A stretch of 64,000 nt of DNA. Source: Leptothrix cholodnii SP-6. GTDB taxonomy: Bacteria > Pseudomonadota > Gammaproteobacteria > Burkholderiales > Burkholderiaceae_C. Below, piece after piece: positions 43,641 to 53,821 of this stretch. The position numbers and the translations under genes were made by a program. The stretch spans positions 3,460,001 to 3,524,000 of the forward strand of contig NC_010524.1 in the NCBI RefSeq assembly GCF_000019785.1. The letters are read 5' to 3'. Each line of letters opens with the position of its first letter. The stretch's first letter is position 1. Under the pieces are notes generated by a model. It worked only from the letters and a program-made list of their open reading frames with translations, searched no databases and had not been told where the DNA came from.

Positions 43641-45731
43641 ATGAACTCCCCCGTGATGGACACCGATCTCTTCTTCGACGAAGCGCCTGCGGCCCGGCGG
43701 ATGGCCTGGCGCGACACCCTGCGCGGCCTCAGCCCGGGCCGCTGGTTCGAGACCCTGAAGATGCGCCTGGCGGTCGGCGCGCTGGCGGGCCTGTTCGCGG
43801 GCATGGCGTTCACGGCCTGGTACATGGGCGACGTCGCGGAGGCCCAGCTGATCCAGCGCGCCCGCGAGCGCGAGCACGTCGAGGCACTGCGCACCGCGAA
43901 GGTCATCAGCCGGCGCATCGTCGAGCTGCAGCGCGCCCTGCAGGTCGTCGGTGAACAGCTCGACCGCACGACGCTCCAGGATCCGCTCAAGCTGGCCGCC
44001 TTCTTCGAGCAGCGACCGGTGCTGCGCTCGATGTTCGCCAACGTCTTCGCCACCGGCGCGGACGGCCGGGTGCGCATGCTCATCGACCCGGCCGGCACGC
44101 GCACGCCGCTGACGTCGATCGCCGACCGCGAGTACTTCAAGCGGGCCGTCGCGACCCGCCTGGCGGTGATCTCCGAACCGATCCGGGGACGCATCTCCAA
44201 CGAGCCGGTCATCATGCTGGTGCATCCGGTGAGCGATGCCGCGGGCGTCTGGGGCGTCATCGGCGGCAGCCTGCGGCTGGCCAGCCGCGACCTGATCGAG
44301 GATCTGGCCGATACCCAGGTGGCCGACCTGTCGACCACGATCGTGGTGTCCGACGCAGCCGGCCGCATCCTGGCTCATCCGCAGCGCACCCGCCTGCTCG
44401 ACAGCGTGGCGGCCGAGCCGCACCTGGCGGCGGCGGTCGCGCAATGGAAGCTGGACGCCGCCACGCACGCCTTCGAATCCGGCACCTGGATCGACGCCAA
44501 GGGCCTGGTGACGATGGCCGGCGATGCATCGACCGGCTGGCGCGTCTGGCGCACGATTCCGCGCGACGCGCTGATCGCGCCGCTGGTGCAGGCCCGTTCG
44601 CATGCGCTCCAGGTCGCGGCGCTGTTTGCCGTCGTGATGGCCGGTGCGCTGGGCGCCTTCATTGCCTGGCAGCTGCGCCCGCTGGCGCGCCTGGAACATC
44701 AGGCCGCCCATCTGCTGGCCGGCGACGAGGGCCTGGCGTGGCCGGACTTCGACGGCGAGATCGGCCAGCTGGCGCGCACCTTGCGCCACCTGCTGGCCGA
44801 GCGGGCACAGGTCGAACGCTTCAACGCCCAGGTGCTGCAGAAGCTCAGTTCGGTGCTGTCGGCCTCGCCGGTCGGGCTGGCGTTCACGCGCCATCAGCGC
44901 TTCGAGCTGGTCAGCGCCGAATGCTGCCGCCTGCTCGGCCGCAGCGAGGAGCAACTGGTCGGCCAGCTGGCGCAGGTCATCTACGCCTCGAACGAGGACT
45001 ACGTGAACCTGGGGCCGCTGGTGGGCGCCGCATTCGCGGACGGCCAGCCGTACGTCGGCGAATGGCAGCTGCTGCGCGCCGACGGGACGGTGTTCTGGGC
45101 CTGCCTGCACGCACGGCCGGTCTCCGTCGACGACCCCTCGGCGGGCACGATCTGGAGCCTGTACGACGTCAGCGAGCAGGTCCAGGCCCGGCGCCAGCTC
45201 GAACATGCGGCCGACCACGACCCGCTCACCGGCGTCGTCAACCGCAAGGGCTTCGGGCGGGCGATCTCGCAGGTGCATGCCCGCCAGCCCGACACGCGCC
45301 CGGCGTCGGTGCTGATGATCGACCTGGACCACTTCAAGCCGATCAACGACACGGCCGGGCACGCCGCCGGCGACGCGATGCTCAAGGCCGTGGCGCAGAT
45401 GATCACCTCGCAGGTGCGCGCCAGCGACACCGTGGCCCGGCTCGGCGGCGACGAGTTTGCCGTGCTGCTGCCCGGCTGCGATCAGCGCCGTGCACTGCAG
45501 GTGGCCGACAAGGTGCAGGGCGCCGTGGCCGACCTGAGCCTGACGTGGGAGGGCCGTGCCCTGCGCGTGGGCACCAGCATCGGTGTCGCCGAGCTGACGT
45601 CCGCCCACGACAGCGACGCGGCCTGGCTGGCCGCTGCCGACGCGGCCTGCTACGCGGCCAAGCATGGCGGCCGAGGCCGGGTCTGTGCCGCCTCGCCGGT
45701 CAAGCTGGTCGAACGGGATCGGGCGGCCTGA
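43641..45731 (+). CDS. Membrane diguanylate cyclase with sensor, PAS and GGDEF domains
   Basis: A 696-residue protein (start at the ATG at 43641; an ATG at 43620 is possible). Two membrane helices (~42-61 and ~323-345) flank a ~260-residue periplasmic sensor of dCache type ([41 protein letters not shown]). A HAMP-like linker, a PAS domain ([32 protein letters not shown]) and a GGDEF domain follow. The active site GGDEF is at ~602-606, and RASD lies five residues upstream, the product-inhibition I-site. It synthesises cyclic di-GMP in response to an unknown signal. It is the first chromosomal gene past attR. Confidence 0.94.
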   Translation: MNSPVMDTDLFFDEAPAARRMAWRDTLRGLSPGRWFETLKMRLAVGALAGLFAGMAFTAWYMGDVAEAQLIQRAREREHVEALRTAKVISRRIVELQRALQVVGEQLDRTTLQDPLKLAAFFEQRPVLRSMFANVFATGADGRVRMLIDPAGTRTPLTSIADREYFKRAVATRLAVISEPIRGRISNEPVIMLVHPVSDAAGVWGVIGGSLRLASRDLIEDLADTQVADLSTTIVVSDAAGRILAHPQRTRLLDSVAAEPHLAAAVAQWKLDAATHAFESGTWIDAKGLVTMAGDASTGWRVWRTIPRDALIAPLVQARSHALQVAALFAVVMAGALGAFIAWQLRPLARLEHQAAHLLAGDEGLAWPDFDGEIGQLARTLRHLLAERAQVERFNAQVLQKLSSVLSASPVGLAFTRHQRFELVSAECCRLLGRSEEQLVGQLAQVIYASNEDYVNLGPLVGAAFADGQPYVGEWQLLRADGTVFWACLHARPVSVDDPSAGTIWSLYDVSEQVQARRQLEHAADHDPLTGVVNRKGFGRAISQVHARQPDTRPASVLMIDLDHFKPINDTAGHAAGDAMLKAVAQMITSQVRASDTVARLGGDEFAVLLPGCDQRRALQVADKVQGAVADLSLTWEGRALRVGTSIGVAELTSAHDSDAAWLAAADAACYAAKHGGRGRVCAASPVKLVERDRAA

Positions 45732-45861
45732 TCCTGCCGATGCCCGCTCGCGGCGGCTCGGCCGAGTCTTGCGTTTCGGCAAGGGACGCGACAGGCGCCC
45801 ACTTACACTCGAAAAGCGATCTGCAGTCGATCACGGCAACCGGAGCGTCACGCGCACTGGC

Positions 45862-48800
45862 ATGGTGTCTGAACAAAAGTCTCTCACGGCAGCCGACCCG
45901 CATGCGGGAGCCTCGACGACGCCCCGCAGCGTCAGGCGCAACGCCCGCATGAGCCTGCGAGGGCGCCTCATCCTGCTGCTGGCCGGCGCCTTCGCGGTAC
46001 TGGGCGCGCTGCTGGGCTGGCACCTCGTCAAGGATCGGGACCGCCAGATCGCCCACGCCAAGGAGAGCCTGCTCGACGAGGTGCGGCTGATCGCGGCGCG
46101 CCAGGAGGTGCTGGTCGAGCGCGCCGACGCGATCCTCAACGGCCTGATGCTCAATCCGGCCTGCGACGTCGCGACCCTGACCCCGGCCTGCCAGCTGCAA
46201 CTCGCGCAGCTGCTCACACGCGAGCCCGACTACGTGCAAGTGGGCGTGGCCCGCCCTGGCGGCGACATCGCCAGTTCCGGTGTCATGGCCACCCGCCCGG
46301 TCAACCTGGCCGATCGCGACTGGTTCCGGCGCACCCTGAAGGCCCGCGACATCGTGGTCGGCGACGTGGTCGTGAGTCGGATCGTCGGCAAGCCGGGCAT
46401 CACCCTCAGCAAGGCCAAGCGCGATGCACAGGGGCAGGTGAGCGGGATCTACTACGTCGGCCTCAGCCTGGACTGGATGGCCCGCGCCCTCGCCAGGATC
46501 CACGTGCAGGACGACGCACGGCTGACGGTGATGGACGGCCAGGGGAGCATCGTCGCGCGCTTTCCCGACCCGGAAAAATGGACCGGCACGCCCGCCAGGA
46601 CGCCGGCCGCCCGCAAGGTGCTCGAGGCCCGCGTCGACGGCACCCTGGAGGACAGCGACCGGGCCGGAGAACGCAAGCTGATCGCCCATGCCCCGCTCCT
46701 GACCACCAGCTCGGGCAGCCGGTACAAGCTGCTGCTGGCCGTCCCCAGGGACGCGATCCAGGCGTCGGCACACCGCGATGCGATCGTCACGCTCGGCGCC
46801 CTGGCGCTGGTGCTGATCGGCACGGCCGCGGCCTTGCTGGCCGGGGTCGACCGATGGGTGCTGCAGCCGATCCTGACGCTGGCGCAGACCGCCCATCGCC
46901 TGCGCTCGGGCGAGCTCGATGCGCGCAGCGGCCTGCCGCACAACGGCGACGAGATCGGCACCCTGGCGCAGGCGCTCGACGAGTCGTCGTCGGCGATCGA
47001 GGATCGCGAGCACCGCCTCGCCTATGCGAACCGGGCGCTGCGGGTGGTGTCGGCGGGCAACCACACGCTGCTGCACGGCCATCGCGAGCGCGAGCTGCTC
47101 GAGCAGATGTGCCGCGCGATCGTCGAAGCCGGCGGGTTCCGCATCGCCTGGATCGGCTACGCCCAAGGCGACCGGCAGGTGCGCCTGATGGCCTCGTGCG
47201 GCGCCGTCCCCGGCCTGCTCGAGAACCTGCACGTGACCTGGGACGAATCGGCCACCGGTCGGGGCCCGGTCGGCCGGGCGATACGCCAGGGCACGATCGA
47301 GGCCTGGAGCAGCACGCAGGAGCACCCCGACGATGCCGTCTGGCGCGAGGGCGCGCTGGCGCGCGGCTGCGCCGCGACCCTGACCCTGCCGGTGCGGCTG
47401 GGTGACGAGGTGATCGGCGTCCTGAACATCTGCGCCGCCGAGCCGGACGTGTTCGACCCGGGCGTGATCGAGGTCCTGACCGAAGCCTCGCGCGATCTGG
47501 CCATGGGCATCAGCGTCGCGCGCACGCAGGTCGAGCGCGAGAAGGTCGACGAGCAGCTGCGCCGGCACCGCGAGCAGCTGGAGGAGCTGGTCGCCGAAAG
47601 AACCGCCGCGCTGGCCGTGGCCAAGGATGCCGCCGAGGTGGCCAACCAGTCCAAGACCGCCTTCCTGGCGAACATGAGCCACGAGATCCGTACCCCGATG
47701 AACGCCATCATCGGGCTCACGCACCTGATGGCGCGCGACAGCCGCGACGCGCTGCAGCGCGATCGGCTGCGCAAGGTCGACGGCGCCGCCCGGCACCTGC
47801 TGCAGATCATCAACGACATCCTCGACCTGTCCAAGATCGAGGCCGGCAAGATGGGACTCGACGACATCGAGTTCTCGCGCGACGAACTGCTGTCGGGCGC
47901 CCTCGAGATGGTCGGCGAGGTGGCCGACGCGAAGGGCCTGGAACTCGCGCTCGATGCCGGCAACCTGCCCGAGCGCATGCGCGGCGACCCGAAGCGGCTG
48001 GCGCAGGCGCTGATCAACCTGCTGGCCAATGCGGTCAAGTTCACCGAGCACGGCTGGGTGCGGCTGCGCGGCGAGCTGCTGGCCGACCAGGGCGGGCGGC
48101 TGCAGGTTCGATTCGAGGTGCGGGACTCGGGCATCGGCATCTCGCCCGAGCAGCAGGGCGTGCTCTTCAATGCCTTCGCGCAGGCCGACGCATCGACCAC
48201 CCGGCGGCACGGCGGCACCGGCCTGGGCCTGGCGCTGACACGCCACATCGCCGCGATGATGGAGGGCGAGGTCGGGCTGGTGAGCCAGCCCGGCGAGGGC
48301 AGCAGCTTCTGGTTCACCGGCTGGCTGCGGCGCGCCGCCGGCAGCATCGCGATGCGCGGCGAACCGCGCCTGCAGGGGCTGCGTGCGCTGGTGGTGGACG
48401 ACCTGCCGGAGGCGCTGGACGCGATCACCGCCACCCTGGGCGCGCTGGGGCTGCAGGTGGACGCGCACCTCACCGGCCGCGCGGCCGTCCGCCGCGTGCA
48501 GGACGAGGCCGCCGAAGGCCGGCACTTCGACGTGATGCTGGTCGACTGGCGCATGGCGCCGCTGGACGGCCTGGCCACGCTCGGCGAACTGCGGCGCGCC
48601 TGCGGCGACCGCATGCCGCCCTTCGTCCTGCTGGCGGCGTTCAACGATGCCCAGATGCGCCGCCAGGCCCGCGAGGCGCGGGTCGATGCGGTGCTGGTCA
48701 AGCCCGTCACGCCATCGGCCCTGCAGGAATCGCTGCTGCAGGTGCTGCAGGGCCATCACAAGGACTCCGTCGCCGCGCCGCTGGACGAAAGCGAGGCCGA

Positions 48801-49212
48801 GAGCGAACTCAGGCGCCGGCACGCCGGGCAACGGGTGCTGCTGGCCGAGGACAACCCGATCAACCAGGAAGTCGCCCGCGAGCTGCTGGCATCGGTGGGC
48901 CTGACGGTCGACGTCGTGGCCGACGGCGCGGGCGCGTTGGCACAGGCCCAGGAAGGCCGCTACGACCTCGTGCTGATGGACGTGCAGATGCCGGGCATGG
49001 ACGGCCTCGAGGCGACGCGACAGATCCGCGCCCGCATGGGCCACGGCCTGCCCATCATCGCCATGACGGCGAACGCCTTCGGCGACGACCGCCTCGCCTG
49101 TCTCGACGCCGGCATGAACGCCCACATCGGCAAGCCGGTCGACCCGGCGCTGCTGTACGCCACCGTCCTGCGCTGGCTGCCGCCACCGGGGGCGGCACGG
49201 CCGCACGGCTGA
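45862..49212 (+). CDS. Hybrid sensor histidine kinase with two receiver domains
   Basis: A 1116-residue membrane kinase (ATG at 45862; the open frame reaches back to 45664 without protein-like sequence). Helices at ~35-54 and ~308-330 enclose a periplasmic dCache-like sensor ([22 protein letters not shown]). HAMP, a GAF domain ([21 protein letters not shown]) and a coiled coil lead to HisKA with phospho-acceptor His607 ([14 protein letters not shown]) and a HATPase domain ([15 protein letters not shown]). Two receivers follow, with Asp895 ([13 protein letters not shown]) and Asp1040 ([12 protein letters not shown]). No separate output protein is adjacent; the diguanylate cyclase upstream may be a functional partner. 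Confidence 0.93.
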   Translation: MVSEQKSLTAADPHAGASTTPRSVRRNARMSLRGRLILLLAGAFAVLGALLGWHLVKDRDRQIAHAKESLLDEVRLIAARQEVLVERADAILNGLMLNPACDVATLTPACQLQLAQLLTREPDYVQVGVARPGGDIASSGVMATRPVNLADRDWFRRTLKARDIVVGDVVVSRIVGKPGITLSKAKRDAQGQVSGIYYVGLSLDWMARALARIHVQDDARLTVMDGQGSIVARFPDPEKWTGTPARTPAARKVLEARVDGTLEDSDRAGERKLIAHAPLLTTSSGSRYKLLLAVPRDAIQASAHRDAIVTLGALALVLIGTAAALLAGVDRWVLQPILTLAQTAHRLRSGELDARSGLPHNGDEIGTLAQALDESSSAIEDREHRLAYANRALRVVSAGNHTLLHGHRERELLEQMCRAIVEAGGFRIAWIGYAQGDRQVRLMASCGAVPGLLENLHVTWDESATGRGPVGRAIRQGTIEAWSSTQEHPDDAVWREGALARGCAATLTLPVRLGDEVIGVLNICAAEPDVFDPGVIEVLTEASRDLAMGISVARTQVEREKVDEQLRRHREQLEELVAERTAALAVAKDAAEVANQSKTAFLANMSHEIRTPMNAIIGLTHLMARDSRDALQRDRLRKVDGAARHLLQIINDILDLSKIEAGKMGLDDIEFSRDELLSGALEMVGEVADAKGLELALDAGNLPERMRGDPKRLAQALINLLANAVKFTEHGWVRLRGELLADQGGRLQVRFEVRDSGIGISPEQQGVLFNAFAQADASTTRRHGGTGLGLALTRHIAAMMEGEVGLVSQPGEGSSFWFTGWLRRAAGSIAMRGEPRLQGLRALVVDDLPEALDAITATLGALGLQVDAHLTGRAAVRRVQDEAAEGRHFDVMLVDWRMAPLDGLATLGELRRACGDRMPPFVLLAAFNDAQMRRQAREARVDAVLVKPVTPSALQESLLQVLQGHHKDSVAAPLDESEAESELRRRHAGQRVLLAEDNPINQEVARELLASVGLTVDVVADGAGALAQAQEGRYDLVLMDVQMPGMDGLEATRQIRARMGHGLPIIAMTANAFGDDRLACLDAGMNAHIGKPVDPALLYATVLRWLPPPGAARPHG

Positions 49213-49245
49213 TCGATCGATCGCGCAGGCCACCGATGACCGGGC

Positions 49246-50175
49246 TCACGACGGGCCGGTCGCCGCCTGCTGCCTGAACGACAGCGCCACGAAGTCGACA
49301 AACGCCCGCACCCGCGCCGCCAGCTGATGGCGCTGCGGGTAGACCGCATGGATGTCGGCATCGGGCGTATAGCACTGCGGCAATACCTGCACCAGGCGGC
49401 CGCTTTTCAGGTGGCGCTCGATGTCCCACTCGGCCCGCATCAGGATGCCGTGGCCGTCGAGCGCCCAGTTGACGGCGATCTCGCCGTCGTTGGTGGTCAG
49501 GTTGCCGCGGGTCTTGATCGCCTCGGTGGTCGCGGCCTTGCCGCGGCCGCTGGTCAGGCGCCACACGCCGTAGGCTTCTTCGCCCTGGCGGATGCCGATG
49601 CAGTTGTGGCGGCTCAGGTCGTTGGGCACCTTGGGTGTGCCGTGTTTGGCCAGATAGGCCGGTGCGGCGCAGAGCAGCCGCCGGTTCGGCGCGATGTGGC
49701 GCGCGATCACGCGCGCATCGGGCGGCGCACCGAAGCGGATGCAGACGTCGAACGAGTCTTCGGTCAACGGCGGCGGATTGACCGACAACTGCAGCTGCAC
49801 CTCGACCTGCGGATGCTTGCGCACGAAGCGCGAGATCAGCGGCGCCACGTGGCTGCGGCCGAAACCGAGCGTCGCGTTCACCCGCAGCAGCCCCTTCGGC
49901 GTGGCCTTGGAGACACCGAGCAGCGCCTCCATGTCGTCGATCTCGCCGAGGATGCGGCGCGCGTGTTCGAGGTAGAGCTCGCCCTCGGGCGTCAGGCTCA
50001 TGCGCCGCGTCGTGCGGTTGACCAGCGACACGCCCAGGCGCGACTCCATCAGCGCCAGGTGCTTGCTGACCGCAGGTGTCGTGATGCTCAGTTCACGCGC
50101 CGCCGCACTCAGGCTGCCGGCACTGGCCAGCGCGGAGAAGAAGCCCAGATCGGCCGGTTGGATGCCCGCGGTCAT
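49246..50175 (-). CDS. LysR-type regulator of the tartrate/D-malate locus
   Basis: A 309-residue LysR regulator. The N-terminal helix-turn-helix spans FFSALASAGSLSAAARELSITTPAVSKHLA (~12-41), followed by LGVSLVNRTTRRMSLTPEGELYLEHARRIL, and the effector domain includes FGRSHVAPLISRFVRKHP and FDVCIRFGAPPDARVIARHI. It is divergent from ttuC with a 119-bp gap, the classic arrangement for autoregulated LysR control, and resembles the DmlR/TtuA group that activates D-malate or tartrate dehydrogenase. Inducer binding is inferred. Confidence 0.92.
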   Translation of the reverse strand: MTAGIQPADLGFFSALASAGSLSAAARELSITTPAVSKHLALMESRLGVSLVNRTTRRMSLTPEGELYLEHARRILGEIDDMEALLGVSKATPKGLLRVNATLGFGRSHVAPLISRFVRKHPQVEVQLQLSVNPPPLTEDSFDVCIRFGAPPDARVIARHIAPNRRLLCAAPAYLAKHGTPKVPNDLSRHNCIGIRQGEEAYGVWRLTSGRGKAATTEAIKTRGNLTTNDGEIAVNWALDGHGILMRAEWDIERHLKSGRLVQVLPQCYTPDADIHAVYPQRHQLAARVRAFVDFVALSFRQQAATGPS

Positions 50176-50207
50176 GGTCGATCGATTGTTGAGTTCAGGT
50201 AAACGAT

Positions 50208-50225
50208 GGATTCACTTTAGCGGTG
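50208..50225. promoter_or_regulatory. Motif shared by the ttuC and tctC upstream regions
   Basis: GGATTCACTTTAGCGGTG in the LysR-ttuC gap matches GGATTCACTTTGGTGGTG at 52710-52727, before the tctC-type gene, at 16 of 18 positions. A shared regulator site in a common regulon is plausible. Confidence 0.45.
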
Positions 50226-50294
50226 CGCGCGCGCACCGTCCAATTCCTACAGTCCCGTCATCGCCCACCCATCACCGACTGACGGAGACAGACC

Positions 50295-51371
50295 ATGAAG
50301 ACCTACTCGATCGCCACCATTCCCGGAGACGGCATCGGCAAGGAAGTTGTTCCTGCCGGCCAGCAGGTGCTGGAAGCGCTCGCCGCGTCGAGCAACCGCT
50401 TCGGCTTCGCGTTCGAGAACTTCGACTGGGGCGGCGACTACTACCGCGCGCACGGCGTGATGATGCCGGCCGACGGCCTGGACGCGCTGCGTGGCAAGGA
50501 CGCGATCCTGTTCGGCTCGGCCGGTGATCCGGCCATCCCCGACCACATCACGCTGTGGGGCCTGCGCCTGAAGATCTGCCAGGGCTTCGACCAGTACGCC
50601 AACGTGCGCCCGACGCGCATCCTGCCCGGCATCGACGGCCCGTTGAAGCGCTGCAAGTCGGAAGACCTGAACTGGGTCATCGTGCGCGAGAACTCCGAGG
50701 GCGAGTACTCCGGCGTCGGTGGCCGCGTGCACCAGGGCCACCCGATCGAAGCCGCCACCGACGTGACGATGATGACCCGCGTCGGCGTCGAACGCATCAT
50801 GCGTTTCGCCTTCAAGCTGGCGCAGAGCCGGCCGCGCAAGCTGCTCACGGTGGTCACCAAGAGCAACGCCCAGCGCCACGCGATGGTGATGTGGGACGAG
50901 ATCGCGCTGCAGGTCTCCAAGGAGTTCCCGGACGTCACCTGGGACAAGGAAATCGTCGACGCCTGCACCGCCCGCATGGTCAATCGCCCGGCCACGCTGG
51001 ACACGCTGGTGGCCACCAACCTGCACGCCGACATCCTCAGCGACCTGGCCGCCGCGCTGGCCGGCAGCCTGGGCATCGCGCCCACCGGCAACATCGACCC
51101 GGAGCACCGCTATCCGAGCATGTTCGAGCCCATCCACGGCTCGGCTTTCGACATCATGGGCAAGGGCCTGGCGAACCCGGTTGGTACCTTCTGGTCGGTC
51201 GTGATGATGCTGGAGCACCTGGGCGAGCTGGATGCCGCCAAGCGCCTGATGCAGGCCATCGAGAGCGTCACCGCCAACCCCGCGCTGCACACCGGCGACC
51301 TGGGTGGCAAGGCGACCACCGCCCAGGTCACGCAGGCGGTCTGCCAGCAACTGGCCGGCAACACGCGCTGA
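50295..51371 (+). CDS. ttuC: Tartrate/D-malate dehydrogenase (TtuC/DmlA family)
   Basis: A 358-residue isopropylmalate-dehydrogenase-type enzyme that oxidatively decarboxylates D-malate or tartrate with NAD+. It begins MKTYSIATIPGDGIGKEVVPAG; motifs are DAILFGSAGDPAIPDHITLWGL, YANVRPTRILPG, VRENSEGEYSGVGGRVHQG and NIDPEHRYPSMFEPIHGSAFDI, where TtuC/DmlA-type sequences differ from LeuB. GGAGACA precedes the ATG. It leads a gene set with glycerate kinase and a TctC receptor, so glycerate from tartrate can be phosphorylated directly. Substrate preference (tartrate versus D-malate) cannot be fixed from sequence. Confidence 0.94.
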   Translation: MKTYSIATIPGDGIGKEVVPAGQQVLEALAASSNRFGFAFENFDWGGDYYRAHGVMMPADGLDALRGKDAILFGSAGDPAIPDHITLWGLRLKICQGFDQYANVRPTRILPGIDGPLKRCKSEDLNWVIVRENSEGEYSGVGGRVHQGHPIEAATDVTMMTRVGVERIMRFAFKLAQSRPRKLLTVVTKSNAQRHAMVMWDEIALQVSKEFPDVTWDKEIVDACTARMVNRPATLDTLVATNLHADILSDLAAALAGSLGIAPTGNIDPEHRYPSMFEPIHGSAFDIMGKGLANPVGTFWSVVMMLEHLGELDAAKRLMQAIESVTANPALHTGDLGGKATTAQVTQAVCQQLAGNTR

Positions 51372-51407
51372 GCGGCCGACCGCTGCGACCCTGCCGGTCT
51401 GACGATC

Positions 51408-52694
51408 GTGAAAACACCCGACCCACGCAGCCTGCTGCGCCACCTGTTCGATGCCGCGATTGCCGCCGCGCAACCGGCGCTGTGCGGGCCTCGCCACCTG
51501 CCGGCTGCGCCCAAGGGCCGGCTGGTCGTGATCGGCGCCGGCAAGGCCTCGGCCGCGATGGCGCGTGCGGTCGAACAGCATTGGCCCGGCCCGCTCTCGG
51601 GCCTGGTCGTGACGCGCTACGGCTACGCCGTGCCGTGCGAGCGCATCGAGATCGTCGAGGCCGCGCACCCGGTGCCTGACGCGGCTGGCGAGGCCGCCGC
51701 CAAGCGCCTGCTGCAACTCGTGCAAGGGCTCACCGCCGACGACCTCGTGCTGTGCCTGATCTCGGGCGGCGGCTCCTCGTTGCTGCCGCTCGCCTTGCCG
51801 GGCCTGACGCTGGCCGACAAGCAGGCGCTCAACCGCGCCCTGCTGGCCAGCGGCGCCAGCATCAGCGAGATGAACTGCGTGCGCCGCCACCTGTCGGCCA
51901 TCAAGGGCGGGCGCCTGGCCGCCGCCTGCCATCCGGCGCGGGTGGTGAATCTGCTGCTGTCGGACGTGCCGGGCGACGACCCCATCGACATCGCCTCCGG
52001 CCCGACCGTGCCCGACCCGAGCACCTGCGCCGACGCGCTCGCCATCCTGCGCCGCTACGCGATCGAGGTGCCGCCGCGGGTGCGCGCCCTGCTCGAAAGC
52101 GGCGAAGGTGAATCGATCAAACCCGGCGACCCGCGCCTGCCGGCGATCGAGACCCGTTTCGTCGCCACGCCGCAGATGGCGCTCGAAGCCGCAGCGGCCG
52201 TGGCGCGCGATGCCGGCTACGACGCGCACATTCTGGGCGATGCGATCGAAGGCGAAGCCCGTGACGTCGCCAAGACGCTGGCCGGCATCGCGCGGCAGGT
52301 GGCGCGCCGCGGCCAGCCTTTTCAGGGCCCGTGCGTGCTGCTGTCCGGCGGCGAGACCACCGTCACGCTGCGTGGCCAGGGCCGCGGCGGGCGCAACGTC
52401 GAGTTCCTGCTGGCGCTGGCCGTGGCACTGAACGGCGAACCCGGCATCCACGCGCTGGCCGGCGACACCGACGGCGTCGACGGCCAGGACGAGATGGCCG
52501 GCGCGCTGCTCGCCCCCGACACGCTCGAACGCGCCTGGGCGCTCGGCCTGCGCCCGCGTGAACGCCTCGATGACAACGACGGCCACGGCTTCTTCGAGGC
52601 GCTCGGCGACTCGATCGTGACCGGCCCGACGCTGACCAACGTGAACGACTTCCGGGCCATCGTCATTGCGGCCGGCCTGCCATCCCACTGTTGA
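51408..52694 (+). CDS. gckA: Glycerate 2-kinase, type II (GckA/TtuD, MOFRL domain)
   Basis: A 428-residue type-II glycerate kinase (historically 'hydroxypyruvate reductase' TtuD), starting with GTG at 51408. The N-terminal DUF4147 region contains VIGAGKASAAMARAVEQHW and CLISGGGSSLLPLALPGLTL, followed by NCVRRHLSAIKGGRLA; the C-terminal MOFRL domain has LSGGETTVTLRGQGRGGRNVEFLLALA and GDTDGVDGQDEMAGA. It phosphorylates D-glycerate to 2-phosphoglycerate. It follows ttuC by 36 bases and completes the tartrate-to-glycolysis route. Confidence 0.94.
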   Translation: MKTPDPRSLLRHLFDAAIAAAQPALCGPRHLPAAPKGRLVVIGAGKASAAMARAVEQHWPGPLSGLVVTRYGYAVPCERIEIVEAAHPVPDAAGEAAAKRLLQLVQGLTADDLVLCLISGGGSSLLPLALPGLTLADKQALNRALLASGASISEMNCVRRHLSAIKGGRLAAACHPARVVNLLLSDVPGDDPIDIASGPTVPDPSTCADALAILRRYAIEVPPRVRALLESGEGESIKPGDPRLPAIETRFVATPQMALEAAAAVARDAGYDAHILGDAIEGEARDVAKTLAGIARQVARRGQPFQGPCVLLSGGETTVTLRGQGRGGRNVEFLLALAVALNGEPGIHALAGDTDGVDGQDEMAGALLAPDTLERAWALGLRPRERLDDNDGHGFFEALGDSIVTGPTLTNVNDFRAIVIAAGLPSHC

Positions 52695-52709
52695 TTCGAA
52701 GTCAAAGCC

Positions 52710-52727
52710 GGATTCACTTTGGTGGTG
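52710..52727. promoter_or_regulatory. Second copy of the GGATTCACTTT motif, before tctC
   Basis: GGATTCACTTTGGTGGTG lies in the 101-bp gap before the receptor gene and repeats the motif at 50208-50225. It may give this gene its own regulated promoter. Confidence 0.45.
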
Positions 52728-52795
52728 ATTCCGATCTATCCCCGACTCCCAGAGTTCGGTTCACACAGCGCACAAAGCGCCATCAGGAGACAAGC

Positions 52796-53782
52796 ATGAG
52801 CAGCATTCACACCCTCACCCGCCGTCGCATGGTCCAGGCCATCGCACTGACCCTGGCCGTGTCCGGCGGCAGCGCCATGGCGCAAGCCTGGCCGGCCAAG
52901 CCGATCACGCTGATCGTGCCCTTCCCGGCCGGTGGCACCACCGACGTGCTGGCCCGCGCACTGGGCGAGAAGCTGCAGCAGAGCCTGGGCCAGCCGGTGA
53001 TCGTGGAGAACAAGCCCGGCGCCGGTGCCACGCTCGGCGCCGACTACGTCGCCAAGTCCAAGCCCGACGGCTACACGCTGCTGATGGGCGCGGTGCACCA
53101 CACCATCGCGCCGGCGGTCTACAAGAAGATGGCCTACGACTTCCAGAAGGACTTTGCGCCGATCACCACGGTCGCACTGGTGCCCAACGTGCTGGTGGTC
53201 AATGCCGCAACGCCGGCCAGGAACGTGGCCGAACTGGTCGCGCTGGCCAAGGCCAAACCGGGTGAGTCGACCTACGGCTCCAACGGCAACGGCACGGCGC
53301 AGCACCTGATCGGCACCCAGTTCCAGAACCTCACCGGCGCCGACCTGGTGCACGTGCCCTACAAGGGCAGCGGCCCACTCGCCACCGACCTGCTGGGTGG
53401 CCAGATCACGATGTCGTTCGACACCATCACGCCGGTGCTGCCGCACATCAAGAGCGGCAAGCTGCGTGCGCTGGCGGTGACCACGAGCAAGCGCTCGGCC
53501 GCGCTGCCGGATGTGCCGACGCTCGACGAAGCGGGCCTCAAGGGCTTCAACATCGGCACCTGGTTCGGCGTGCTGGCGCCGGTGGCCACGCCCAAGGAGG
53601 TCGTGGCACGGCTCAACGCCGAGATGGTCAAGGTGATCCAGTCGGCCGACTTCCGCAAGCGCATGGACGAGATCGGCGCCGAGCCGATCGGCAACAGCGC
53701 CGAGCAGATGGCCCAGCAGATCAGGGGCGAGACCGAGAAGTTCGCCAAGCTGGTCAAGGATGCGAAGGTGACGATCGAGTGA
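52796..53782 (+). CDS. TctC/Bug-family periplasmic solute receptor
   Basis: A 328-residue extracytoplasmic receptor. The start at 52796 has AGGAGA upstream. A twin-arginine-like lead (TRRRMVQAIALTLAVSGGSAMAQA) is removed near residue 30. The mature part is typical Bug protein: WPAKPITLIVPFPAGGTTDVLARAL, IVENKPGAGATLGADYVAKSKPDGYTLL, and LPHIKSGKLRALAVTTSKRSAALPDVPT. It binds a carboxylate for a TctAB transporter; no tctA or tctB is nearby, as usual for Betaproteobacteria. Co-location with ttuC suggests tartrate or malate as ligand. Confidence 0.94.
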   Translation: MSSIHTLTRRRMVQAIALTLAVSGGSAMAQAWPAKPITLIVPFPAGGTTDVLARALGEKLQQSLGQPVIVENKPGAGATLGADYVAKSKPDGYTLLMGAVHHTIAPAVYKKMAYDFQKDFAPITTVALVPNVLVVNAATPARNVAELVALAKAKPGESTYGSNGNGTAQHLIGTQFQNLTGADLVHVPYKGSGPLATDLLGGQITMSFDTITPVLPHIKSGKLRALAVTTSKRSAALPDVPTLDEAGLKGFNIGTWFGVLAPVATPKEVVARLNAEMVKVIQSADFRKRMDEIGAEPIGNSAEQMAQQIRGETEKFAKLVKDAKVTIE

Positions 53783-53783
53783 T

Positions 53784-53803
53784 CGGGTGTGCATCGACAC
53801 CCG
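53784..53803. terminator. Hairpin between convergent tctC-type and dnaJ-like genes
   Basis: CGGGTGT and ACACCCG form a perfect 7-bp stem around GCATCG directly after the tctC-type stop, in the 39-bp gap before the convergent dnaJ-like end. There is no T-run. Confidence 0.5.
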
Positions 53804-53821
53804 GCGCCGCGACGACCCGGA

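Noticed and set aside
45700..49233. Minus-strand frame of ~1180 codons opposite the hybrid kinase
   Set aside because: It is rich in Arg, His, Gln and Ala with no domain; the plus strand has full HisKA, HATPase and receiver motifs.
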